The notes: generated by a model from the sequence alone, not told the origin. Positions 1 through 5,368 are shown, numbered from the stretch's first letter. The stretch: DNA of 5,370 nt from an uncultured Bacillota bacterium (GCA_902766525.1 CACXDX010000188.1:1-5370), one strand, 5' to 3'. Translations and numbers: made by a program.

Positions 1-801
1 CGTTTCGGCCGACGCGATCGCGCAGTTTTCCCGGATCTGATCCATACTGTTCATCCCCGAAAGCACCACCGTGACCTCGGGCTGGGCAAAAAGCCAGCGC
101 AATCCCCATTGAGCCGGAGAGATATGAGGATCGGCATCCGCGAAAATTTTCGCCGCCGCCGATGGAATTTTGTCGGCGAGACGACCGCCGCGCAGCGGTT
201 CCATGATCACCACAGGGATCCCCTTCGCCGCGGCACGTTTCAGCCCGTCCACACCGGCCTGACCGAACTCATCAACGTAATTATATTGGATCTGGCAAAA
301 ATCCCAATCATAATCATCGAGTATTTTGATAAAGCCGGCGGAACCGCCATGATAGGAAAAACCGATCTGGCGAACGGCTTTACTCTTTTTCTTCGCCTCG
401 ATCCACTCGACGACACCCAAAGCTTTCAGTCGCTGCCAGGATTCATAATCCGAAAGCATATGCATCAGATAATAATCGATCCGATCGGTCTGCAGCCTTC
501 CCAGCTGTTCCTTGAAAAAGCGCTCAAAATCCCCGTTTTTCTTGACTTTATACTGGGGCATCTTCGTTGCCAGATAGACTTTTTCACGATTTCCCTTGGC
601 GAGAAATTTCCCGACGGCGACCTCGTTGCCGGGATAGAGCCAGGCCGTATCGAAATAGTTCACGCCGAGGGAAAGGGCGTAAGCCATTTCTTTCTCCGCT
701 TTTTCCTGATCGATGCTGCCGTTATTTTTCGTAAAGCGCATACAGCCGTATCCGAGTAGGGAAAGGCGGTCACCGTTTTTGGGATTGATGCGATATTCCA
801 T
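1..801 (-). CDS. Aldo/keto reductase (COG1453-like), C-terminal part outside the window
   Basis: This minus-strand gene starts at the ATG at 801-799 and is still open at position 1, giving the first 267 residues. The start is supported by a GGGAGGAA ribosome binding site just upstream. The fold is an aldo/keto reductase TIM barrel, which normally uses NAD(P)H to reduce carbonyls. All four expected catalytic residues are visible: Asp51 in NYFDTAWLY, Tyr56, Lys80 in LATKMP and His114 in YYLMHML. Later barrel segments are also typical: QIGFSYHG, QIQYNYVDE, PVVIMEPLRGGRL and, near the window edge, VVLSGMNSMDQI. These segments most resemble the clostridial COG1453 group, whose members usually run to about 370-380 residues and end in a 4Fe-4S ferredoxin-like segment. 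That part would lie outside the window, so the cluster is not seen here. The substrate is unknown. No separate promoter is evident in the 86-bp gap behind the upstream gene. Confidence 0.93.
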   Translation of the reverse strand, partial: MEYRINPKNGDRLSLLGYGCMRFTKNNGSIDQEKAEKEMAYALSLGVNYFDTAWLYPGNEVAVGKFLAKGNREKVYLATKMPQYKVKKNGDFERFFKEQLGRLQTDRIDYYLMHMLSDYESWQRLKALGVVEWIEAKKKSKAVRQIGFSYHGGSAGFIKILDDYDWDFCQIQYNYVDEFGQAGVDGLKRAAAKGIPVVIMEPLRGGRLADKIPSAAAKIFADADPHISPAQWGLRWLFAQPEVTVVLSGMNSMDQIRENCAIASAET

Positions 802-824
802 AATTCCTCCCGTTCAAAATAAGC

Positions 825-865
825 AGACGGTTTCCGCCGCGAATGCAACGGCGGGGAAACCGTCT
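825..865 (-). terminator. Hairpin terminator between the exported-protein gene and the reductase gene
   Basis: An 11-bp outer stem (825-835 with 855-865), a 2-nt bulge on one side and a 4-bp inner GC stem close a 9-nt loop. On the minus strand the stem is followed by GCTTATTTTG, an imperfect U-rich tail. It lies 23 bp after the stop of the minus-strand gene at 888-1664. The interrupted tail suggests partial termination, so some transcripts may read on into the reductase gene. Confidence 0.6.
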
Positions 866-887
866 TTCATTCCGTTAAACACGGTTA

Positions 888-1664
888 TTATTCTTCATTC
901 GTTTTTTCCGCGTGATTTTTTTCACCGCCGCGGATCGAATACTTCTGACGGCGGATGATAACAAGCAGGATGACGATAATGACAACAAGAACGGCGATAA
1001 TGATCATATAAATGATATTGTCATTTTCCCTGTCAACGGAAGAGACCTTATCAAAATGAATCGAAGCGACGACATCTTCGGTCATCACGGCTTCTTTTTT
1101 ACTGATATCGTCATCACCGTAGAAATTGAAAGTCAAGGTGTAAATATTTCCGTTTAAAACGGTAACGTATTGAATAACGCCGCCGTGGGTATCATCGCTC
1201 TCAAACCGGCCCGTTGCTTTGAGAAAGGGAACCTGACTCTGATCTTCAAAAATATCATATTTCGAATACGCCACATTGGTCGCTTTATTGTTGGCGACGA
1301 CGGTATGCGTGTATTCCGTCAGTTCCATCAATTCCTCTCTGCTGAAAGCGTTGAAATCCTCATAAGTCTCGGAAGAATCGGTGCGGGTCATCAGCAAAAT
1401 GACCTCATCGTTCTGATCTTCGGTAAGGGCTTCGAGATAGACGGCGTCATTGTCAAAAAGATCACTCTTGGACATCCCCCAGTCGGCGAGGATGGGATCA
1501 TCATCGCTGATCTCCCTGGTAAAAACGTAATTATAAGAAGCAGGCAGTTCCAGACTCATATCGAGATCGGAAACGGGATAAGAGACCATATCGGCAGCGC
1601 CCACCGGCAAAGCGGCGAACAGAAAAAGAACACAAAGAATCAAAACAAGACCTTTTTCTTTCAT
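888..1664 (-). CDS. Exported protein of unknown function with a C-terminal membrane anchor
   Basis: This 258-residue protein begins at the ATG at 1664-1662, behind an AGAGGAGGAA ribosome binding site about 8 nt away. Residues 1-24 form a Sec signal peptide: positive KEK, a hydrophobic core, and a likely cleavage after the Ala pair at 23-24. There is no lipobox cysteine at the cleavage site. Residues 25-210 form an acidic, beta-rich extracellular domain (for example LDMSLELPASYNYVFTRE, ILADWGMSKSDLFDN and IYTLTFNFYGDDD). A single membrane helix spans about 217-237 and is followed by RRQK and a short polar tail, so the protein should sit with most of its mass outside and about 20 residues inside. 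The domain plan resembles uncharacterised clostridial surface proteins, perhaps with a PsbP/DcrB-like fold; that fold is a guess. The gene ends in two adjacent in-frame TAA stops. Its own promoter lies at 1700-1728. Function is unknown. Confidence 0.85.
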   Translation of the reverse strand: MKEKGLVLILCVLFLFAALPVGAADMVSYPVSDLDMSLELPASYNYVFTREISDDDPILADWGMSKSDLFDNDAVYLEALTEDQNDEVILLMTRTDSSETYEDFNAFSREELMELTEYTHTVVANNKATNVAYSKYDIFEDQSQVPFLKATGRFESDDTHGGVIQYVTVLNGNIYTLTFNFYGDDDISKKEAVMTEDVVASIHFDKVSSVDRENDNIIYMIIIAVLVVIIVILLVIIRRQKYSIRGGEKNHAEKTNEE

Positions 1665-1699
1665 TAAAATTCCTCCTCTGCGGGAAAAAGGTTTTTTTC

Positions 1700-1728
1700 A
1701 TTATACCACAGAAGCACGATATTGCCCA
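1700..1728 (-). promoter_or_regulatory. Sigma-A-type promoter for the exported-protein gene
   Basis: Read on the minus strand, TGGGCA (1728-1723, four of six matches to TTGACA) is followed by a 17-bp spacer and a perfect TATAAT (1705-1700). The -10 is extended by TGG directly before it. It lies 36 bp upstream of the start codon at 1664, which leaves a short leader holding the AGGAGG site. Confidence 0.7.
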
Positions 1729-1773
1729 TGCTCTTTTTTAAAAATATTTTTGAAAATCTTCGCAAGATAGCGG

Positions 1774-1786
1774 TTTTCCGAACGTT
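1774..1786 (+). promoter_or_regulatory. Candidate PurBox (PurR operator half-site)
   Basis: TTTTCCGAACGTT matches the Bacillus subtilis PurBox consensus AWWWCCGAACWWT, as I recall it, at 11 of 13 positions, including the whole CCGAAC core. It lies at the -35 position of the promoter for a purine operon, a sensible place for a purine repressor. A second, inverted box expected about 16 nt downstream (1803-1815, core GTTAGT) matches only 8 of 13 positions. The call is therefore suggestive rather than firm, and no purR gene is in the window. Confidence 0.35.
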
Positions 1787-1802
1787 GTCTTTGTGATATA
1801 AT
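1774..1802 (+). promoter_or_regulatory. Extended -10 promoter for the purine operon
   Basis: A perfect TATAAT at 1797-1802 is preceded by TGA, giving an extended -10. The -35 position (1774-1779, TTTTCC) is weak. Transcription should start near 1809, giving a leader of about 48 nt. That is too short for a purine riboswitch aptamer, and none is visible. The promoter points away from the one at 1700-1728, and the two -10 boxes are about 90 bp apart. Confidence 0.6.
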
Positions 1803-1856
1803 TGTGTTAGTTTAATTTGTGCATTCTCCTTATTTCAGGAAAGGAAGGGAACCAAC

Positions 1857-2570
1857 ATGGATTTGTTATCACCGGCAAAAGAACTACAGGCCAACGCCTA
1901 TCCCGGCCGCGGCATAATCATCGGCACCTCTGCCGACGGCGAAAAAGCCGTTGTCGCCTATTTCATCATGGGCCGCAGCGAAAACAGCCGCAACCGTGTT
2001 TTCGTCAAAGAAGGCGAGGGCATCCGCACCGAAGCCTTTGATCCGGCAAAAGTCAAGGATCCGAGCCTCATTATTTACGCGCCCGTTCGCGTCTTGGGTA
2101 CCGATACCATCGTCACCAACGGCGATCAGACCGATACCGTTTATGATCTGATCGGCCGGGGTCAAACCTTTGAACAATCATTGCGCAGCCGCGAATTTGA
2201 ACCGGACAAGCCCAACTACACACCGCGCATCTCCGGGATTCTCCACGTCAAAGACGGAACATACTGCTATGAGCTTTCCATTTTAAAGACAAACCATGGC
2301 GACCCCTCAAGCTGCAACCGTTTCACCTTCGCCTATGCCAAAACCGCCGGAGAAGGTCATTTTCTCCATACCTATATCGGCGACGGTTCCCCTCTCCCCA
2401 GTTTTGAAGGAGAACCGAAACGCGTCACCATCGAAGGCGACATCGATTCTTTCACCGATACCCTTTGGACAAGCCTGAATGAAGACAACAAAGTCTCTCT
2501 CTTCGTCCGCTACATCGATATCAAAAGCGGTGAATACGATACCCGCATCGTCAATAAGAATATTAAATAA
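1857..2570 (+). CDS. PurO-like IMP cyclohydrolase
   Basis: This 237-residue protein starts at the ATG at 1857, about 7 nt after a GGAAGGGA ribosome binding site. It resembles the PurO-type IMP cyclohydrolase family (Pfam IMP_cyclohyd), known from archaeal PurO, which has an Ntn-hydrolase-like fold. The enzyme closes the ring of FAICAR to make IMP, the last step of de novo purine synthesis, in the cytoplasm. Characteristic segments are NAYPGRGIIIG (13-23), YFIMGRSENSRNRVF (35-49), LIIYAPVR (71-78), PDKPNYTPRISG (116-127) and GEPKRVTIEGD (185-195). Length is full for the family. It is unrelated to the MGS-like domain that does this step in ordinary bifunctional PurH. The next gene, 12 bp downstream, supplies the preceding step, which strongly supports the assignment. 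The family identity is from recognition of segments; activity is inferred. Confidence 0.88.
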   Translation: MDLLSPAKELQANAYPGRGIIIGTSADGEKAVVAYFIMGRSENSRNRVFVKEGEGIRTEAFDPAKVKDPSLIIYAPVRVLGTDTIVTNGDQTDTVYDLIGRGQTFEQSLRSREFEPDKPNYTPRISGILHVKDGTYCYELSILKTNHGDPSSCNRFTFAYAKTAGEGHFLHTYIGDGSPLPSFEGEPKRVTIEGDIDSFTDTLWTSLNEDNKVSLFVRYIDIKSGEYDTRIVNKNIK

Positions 2571-2582
2571 GGAGTACGTATC

Positions 2583-3758
2583 ATGAAAGAATTGGCATTA
2601 AAATACGGCTGCAATCCAAATCAGAAACCTTCCAGGATCTTCGTTGAAGGCGGAGAACTCCCCGTTACCGTTTTAAACGGCAAACCGGGTTATATCAACT
2701 TCATGGACGCCTTAAACGGCATCCAGCTCGTTACCGAACTGAAAAAAGCGACGGGTCTGCCGGCAGCGACCTCCTTCAAACACGTTTCTCCCGCCGGCGC
2801 CGCCGTGGGTCTGCCGCTGAGCGATACCCTGAAAAAAATCTATTTCGTCGATGATCTCGGAGAGCTTTCCCCTCTGGCCTGCGCTTATGCCCGCGCCCGC
2901 GGTGCCGACCGCATGAGCTCCTACGGTGATTTCATCGCCCTTTCCGACGTCTGCGACGAATCAACGGCAAAAATCATCGTCAGAGAAGTTTCCGACGGCG
3001 TCATCGCCCCGGGCTACAGTGATGAAGCCCTCGCCATTCTCAAGACCAAAAGAAAAGGCAACTATAATATCATTGCCATCGATCCCGAATACAAACCCGC
3101 GCCCATCGAACACAAGCAGGTCTTCGGCATCACCTTCGAACAGGGCAGAAACGAACTGGACATCAATGAGGATCTCTTCGGGGAAATCGTCACGGCCAAC
3201 AAAGATCTGCCGGCGGAAGCGAAAAGAGATCTGATGATCTCCCTCATTACCTTAAAATACACGCAATCCAATTCCGTTTGCTACGCCACCGACGGCCAGG
3301 CCATCGGTATCGGCGCCGGCCAGCAGAGCCGCGTTCACTGCACCCGTCTCGCCGGCAACAAAGCCGACAACTGGTTCCTGCGTCAATCGCCTCAGGTCAT
3401 GAATCTTGAATTCGTCGACGATATCGCCCGCCCCAACAGAGACAACGCCATCGACGTCTACATCGGCGACGAATACGAAGACGTTTTGAAAGACGGCGTC
3501 TGGCAGACCATCTTCAAGACCAGACCCGCCGTTTTCACAAAAGAAGAAAAACGGGCCCGGCTCGACAAAATGCAGAACATCGCCATCGGTTCCGACGCCT
3601 TCTTCCCCTTCGGAGACAACATCGAACGCGCCAAAAAGAGCGGCGTCAAATACATCGCCGAACCCGGCGGCTCCATCCGCGACGACAACGTCATCGAAAC
3701 CTGCGACAAATACGATATGGTCATGGCCTTCACCAAGATCCGCCTTTTCCATCACTGA
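2583..3758 (+). CDS. Stand-alone AICAR formyltransferase (PurH C-terminal half as a separate enzyme)
   Basis: This 391-residue enzyme transfers a formyl group from 10-formyltetrahydrofolate to AICAR to give FAICAR, the penultimate step of purine synthesis. It corresponds only to the AICARFT half of PurH and begins directly at that domain (LKYGCNPNQKPSRIF), with no MGS-like cyclohydrolase domain in front. The catalytic Lys66-His67 pair sits in SFKHVSPAGAA. Other conserved blocks are ARARGADRMSSYGDF (103-117), EVSDGVIAPGY (135-145), LKYTQSNSVCYA (224-235, holding the conserved Asn230), GIGAGQQSRVHCTRLAG (242-258), EPGGSIRDDNVI (360-371) and a closing MAFTKIRLFHH. The start is set by AAGGAG, which overlaps the stop codon of the previous gene; the gap is 12 bp, so the two genes form one operon and are probably translationally coupled. 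The reading frame is complete and intact. A strong terminator follows 67 bp later. Confidence 0.96.
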   Translation: MKELALKYGCNPNQKPSRIFVEGGELPVTVLNGKPGYINFMDALNGIQLVTELKKATGLPAATSFKHVSPAGAAVGLPLSDTLKKIYFVDDLGELSPLACAYARARGADRMSSYGDFIALSDVCDESTAKIIVREVSDGVIAPGYSDEALAILKTKRKGNYNIIAIDPEYKPAPIEHKQVFGITFEQGRNELDINEDLFGEIVTANKDLPAEAKRDLMISLITLKYTQSNSVCYATDGQAIGIGAGQQSRVHCTRLAGNKADNWFLRQSPQVMNLEFVDDIARPNRDNAIDVYIGDEYEDVLKDGVWQTIFKTRPAVFTKEEKRARLDKMQNIAIGSDAFFPFGDNIERAKKSGVKYIAEPGGSIRDDNVIETCDKYDMVMAFTKIRLFHH

Positions 3759-3825
3759 AAAAAACATCGGAGCCCTTCCCCCCTCCTAAAAAATCACATT
3801 GTCGTATCAATAACAGAACATAGCA

Positions 3826-3866
3826 AAATAAAAACGCTCCCGAAAACAGCGGGAGCGTTTTTATTT
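3826..3866 (+). terminator. Strong intrinsic terminator of the purine operon, likely bidirectional
   Basis: Two 17-nt arms (3826-3842 and 3850-3866) are perfect inverse complements around a 7-nt AAAACAG loop. The GC-rich core CGCTCCCG/CGGGAGCG is flanked by A and T runs, so a U-tract (TTTTTATTT) follows the stem on the plus strand and a similar one on the minus strand. It lies 67 bp after the formyltransferase stop and insulates the next transcription unit. Confidence 0.93.
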
Positions 3867-3868
3867 CC

Positions 3869-3910
3869 CTTCGTTGATTGGATTTTCGGGACGTCCCTTC
3901 ATTGACGAAG
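3869..3910. promoter_or_regulatory. Imperfect dyad overlapping the -35 box: candidate operator
   Basis: Arms at 3869-3878 and 3901-3910 can pair over 10 bp (eight Watson-Crick, two wobble), and the perfect palindrome GGGACGTCCC (3888-3897) lies between them. The right arm covers the TTGACG -35 element, so a protein bound here would block or aid the promoter of the 3954-4870 pair. No regulator is known, and the two symmetries do not share a centre. Confidence 0.3.
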
Positions 3911-3930
3911 CGGGAGCTTTCATCTATAAT
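3902..3930 (+). promoter_or_regulatory. Sigma-A promoter for the 3954-4870 gene pair
   Basis: TTGACG (3902-3907, five of six matches) is followed by a 17-bp spacer and a perfect TATAAT (3925-3930). It is the best promoter in the window. Transcription should begin near 3937, so the leader before the ATG at 3954 is only about 16-17 nt and begins almost at the AGGGGG ribosome binding site. Confidence 0.78.
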
Positions 3931-3953
3931 TATGTTTAGGGGGATGCCAATCG

Positions 3954-4154
3954 ATGACATCTCCTTTATTATCATATACCGTAGATTTGACCGTTTATGA
4001 TACAAACGGGAACACCGCAGACAGTGCCTCAGCCATTGGCAGCGCGACGCCGACACTGCCGTTGAACGGCGGTCAACGTTACTTTATTGATGTGTTTTCC
4101 TTAAACGACAGCCCGGTTTCGTATACTTTACATTACTATAGATTGGGGGATTGA
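3954..4154 (+). CDS. Small protein resembling part of a PPC (pre-peptidase C-terminal) domain
   Basis: This 66-residue frame starts at the ATG at 3954, 10 nt after AGGGGG (3938-3943). The sequence pattern (YTVDLTVYDTNGN at 8-20, then LNGGQRYFIDVFSLND, then SYTLHYY near the end) resembles the later strands of a PPC-type beta-sandwich, a domain usually found on the C-terminus of secreted enzymes. A PPC domain is about 70 residues, and the first strands seem to be missing. There is no signal peptide, which is odd for such a domain, and the frame upstream closes at 3927-3929, so no longer version exists here. It could be a real small protein, given the good promoter and its stop only 2 bp before the next start, or the decayed tail of a lost exported protein. 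The domain resemblance is recognition by eye, not an alignment. Confidence 0.5.
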   Translation: MTSPLLSYTVDLTVYDTNGNTADSASAIGSATPTLPLNGGQRYFIDVFSLNDSPVSYTLHYYRLGD

Positions 4155-4156
4155 TT

Positions 4157-4870
4157 ATGATGAAAAGAAAATGGTTCATCCTGATTATCACCTTGTGTGT
4201 CGTAATTATTGCCGCGGCGGGCATCATTTACGCAACGCAGGACCAACCAAAAAAAGAAAAATTCTTTTTTTCGGAGATCCATGTAATCGTACCGGGATTC
4301 CCCGAGAAAGTACAGCGACAATATGGAGAAAAACCGGAGACCGGCAAAAGCACACAGGGCTTGAGTGAAGAAAAGCAGCGGGAATATCGGGAAAGAAGAG
4401 AAAAAACAGAGGCCGAAGCTGTACAATCCCGATTGGAACAGGAAGAAGCCAATAAAGATCTGTGGACAAAATGCTATGAGCGCGCCACCCCGGAGCAGCG
4501 GGAACAATTAGAGGAATTAAAAGTAAAATGTTCGGGGCTTCCTTCCGACTATCCCAAACAAATTCTGCTGATTATGGGCGATCTGCCCGAGGATACACCC
4601 GGCATCACGCTGGAACAGGCCCGTGCCATTATCGCAACCTTGGACATCGACGACTTTTCAGAAGATGAAGCCCTGGAAAACGAAATCATCAGACGATTCA
4701 ACCCGATTGCCGGCGCTCCGGATTATGACGGCGGCAGCGGCTTCCGTACCGTGATCTACTACGTTGACGGCGATCCTTCAAAATGCATTTCCATATGTTT
4801 CGGCACTATAGAATATATTGATGTGACAAACCATATCTCGGAGACTCTTTTTCCGCTGCCCGACAAATAA
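4157..4870 (+). CDS. Membrane-anchored charged protein of unknown function
   Basis: I chose the ATG at 4157, about 6 nt after GGGGGA; an in-frame TTG at 4151 and the next ATG at 4160 are possible alternatives. The 237-residue protein opens with MMKRKW and one hydrophobic helix (about 7-26), an uncleaved anchor or signal without a lipobox, so the rest should be outside the cell. Residues 65-125 are very rich in Glu, Lys, Arg and Gln (EEKQREYRERREKTEAEA) and probably helical or coiled coil. The C-terminal part has LPEDTPGITLEQARAIIA (143-160) and PDYDGGSGFRTVIYYVDGD (188-206), then ISICFGTIEY. These resemble uncharacterised Bacillota exported proteins with a GGSG motif followed by beta strands. 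Four cysteines are present (14, 106, 125 within a C-S-G-L context, and 210/214 close together counted with the first). It is the second gene of a pair with 3954-4154, 2 bp after that stop. Function is unknown. Confidence 0.8.
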   Translation: MMKRKWFILIITLCVVIIAAAGIIYATQDQPKKEKFFFSEIHVIVPGFPEKVQRQYGEKPETGKSTQGLSEEKQREYRERREKTEAEAVQSRLEQEEANKDLWTKCYERATPEQREQLEELKVKCSGLPSDYPKQILLIMGDLPEDTPGITLEQARAIIATLDIDDFSEDEALENEIIRRFNPIAGAPDYDGGSGFRTVIYYVDGDPSKCISICFGTIEYIDVTNHISETLFPLPDK

Positions 4871-4897
4871 AAACCCATTTTTATCACATTAAACATA

Positions 4898-4929
4898 GGG
4901 CTCTTCCCCGTTGCGGGGAAGGGCTTTTT
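4898..4929 (+). terminator. Intrinsic terminator of the 3954-4870 transcription unit
   Basis: CTTCCCCG (4903-4910) pairs with CGGGGAAG (4914-4921) around a TTG loop, with several weaker outer pairs including wobbles, and is followed by TTTTT (4925-4929). It lies 27 bp after the stop codon at 4870. The minus strand has no U-tract on the other side, so it acts in the plus direction only. Confidence 0.85.
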
Positions 4930-4943
4930 CAGTATATTAAAAC

Positions 4944-5004
4944 AAAAAAAGTCGCTCCCCGTTATTGCCGCGGGGAAAAGGGATTTTTACGGCAATAACG
5001 GGGA
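4944..5004 (-). terminator. Long-stem terminator for the minus-strand gene 5090-5368
   Basis: A perfect 15-bp inverted repeat (4956-4970 with 4990-5004, containing CCCCGTTATTGCCG) encloses a 19-nt loop. Read on the minus strand, the stem is followed by GCGAC and then seven Ts (4950-4944), which fits an intrinsic terminator 86 bp after the small gene's stop. On the plus strand the left arm can instead pair with CGGGGA inside the loop to form a 6-bp hairpin followed closely by ATTTTT, a possible backup terminator for plus-strand readthrough. The two folds exclude each other. Confidence 0.65.
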
Positions 5005-5045
5005 ACAAAATTCAAAACAGATATAAAGGCTGTTTTTCTTTTTTT

Positions 5046-5074
5046 CGACGGATACGGTCTTACCGTATCCGTTG
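5046..5074. repeat. Inverted repeat (hairpin) in the 3' region of the small minus-strand gene
   Basis: An 11-bp perfect stem, ACGGATACGGT with ACCGTATCCGT, closes a 3-nt CTT loop and can be extended by two more pairs. It lies 16 bp after the stop codon of the gene at 5090-5368. On the minus-strand transcript it is followed by an A-run rather than a U-run, so it is not a canonical intrinsic terminator. It could protect the mRNA 3' end or be the stem for a factor-dependent event. Confidence 0.6.
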
Positions 5075-5089
5075 AACTTAAAGCAAGGA

Positions 5090-5368
5090 TTAGGCGTCGG
5101 GATAGTTGCCGAGATAGGTGGTAACGGCGTCAAGGCCTTCGCCTTCGCACTTGTAATAAATGTTGACTTTACCGTCGTCACCCAAGTCATAGCGGGATTC
5201 CGCGAGCAGACCGTTCTTTTCGGCGGTCATGATCGCCGCTTTGACTTTGTTCGGTTTACACATTCTGTGCCCTTTGAATTCATCTTTCAGCGCTTCATAA
5301 ACATCTTTCGGGCAGGCTTCTTCCACTTTGGTGAAATATTTGATAATAGCGTACGTAATAACTCTCAT
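5090..5368 (-). CDS. Small 92-residue protein, possible winged-helix fold
   Basis: The frame starts at the ATG at 5368-5366 and ends in TAA at 5092-5090. Only two bases remain upstream, so the ribosome binding site is not visible and a longer start outside the window cannot be excluded; the opening MRVITYAIIKYF nevertheless looks like a natural N-terminus for similar small clostridial proteins I recall. The likely pattern is a first helix (about 1-13), a second helix after CPKDVYEALKDEF (19-31), a third helix KPNKVKAAIMTAEKNGLL (38-55), then a beta hairpin or wing in ESRYDLGDDGKVNIYYKC (57-74). This order fits a small winged-helix protein, but no known DNA-binding signature is certain. It has no signal peptide or membrane segment, so it should be cytoplasmic. 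Function is unknown. Confidence 0.75.
   Translation of the reverse strand: MRVITYAIIKYFTKVEEACPKDVYEALKDEFKGHRMCKPNKVKAAIMTAEKNGLLAESRYDLGDDGKVNIYYKCEGEGLDAVTTYLGNYPDA

Noticed and set aside
109..759. A 216-codon plus-strand open frame.
   Set aside because: It is the antisense of the aldo/keto reductase gene, whose minus-strand product has all four catalytic residues and a good ribosome binding site.
1170..1667. A 165-codon plus-strand open frame.
   Set aside because: It is opposite the exported-protein gene, which has a convincing signal peptide, anchor, promoter and ribosome binding site.
1755..1767. A second inverted PurBox upstream of the first (core CTTCGC).
   Set aside because: Its orientation relative to the 1774-1786 box is opposite to the arrangement I recall from Bacillus subtilis, and the core matches only four of six positions.
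1803..1856. A purine riboswitch or attenuator in the leader of the purine operon.
   Set aside because: The leader is only about 48-54 nt, with no aptamer-like three-way junction and no terminator hairpin before the start codon.
3252..3767. A 171-codon minus-strand open frame rich in Val, Asp and Gly.
   Set aside because: It lies opposite the well-conserved AICAR formyltransferase gene, and its composition is what antisense of that gene would give. No ribosome binding site or recognisable motif was seen.
3944..4000. An 18-codon frame starting at the ATG directly after GGGGG, considered as a leader peptide.
   Set aside because: The ATG touches the G-run with no spacer, so initiation is unlikely, and the peptide shows no run of regulatory codons. 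The ATG at 3954 has better spacing.
3730..4056. A 108-codon minus-strand open frame across the terminator and the next promoter.
   Set aside because: It runs through the strong terminator at 3826-3866 and overlaps coding sequence on both sides. Its product has no recognisable pattern.
4136..4507. A 123-codon minus-strand frame with Phe- and Leu-rich stretches that resemble membrane segments.
   Set aside because: It is the complement of the Lys- and Glu-rich coding sequence of the gene at 4157-4870, which naturally reads as Phe- and Leu-rich on the other strand.
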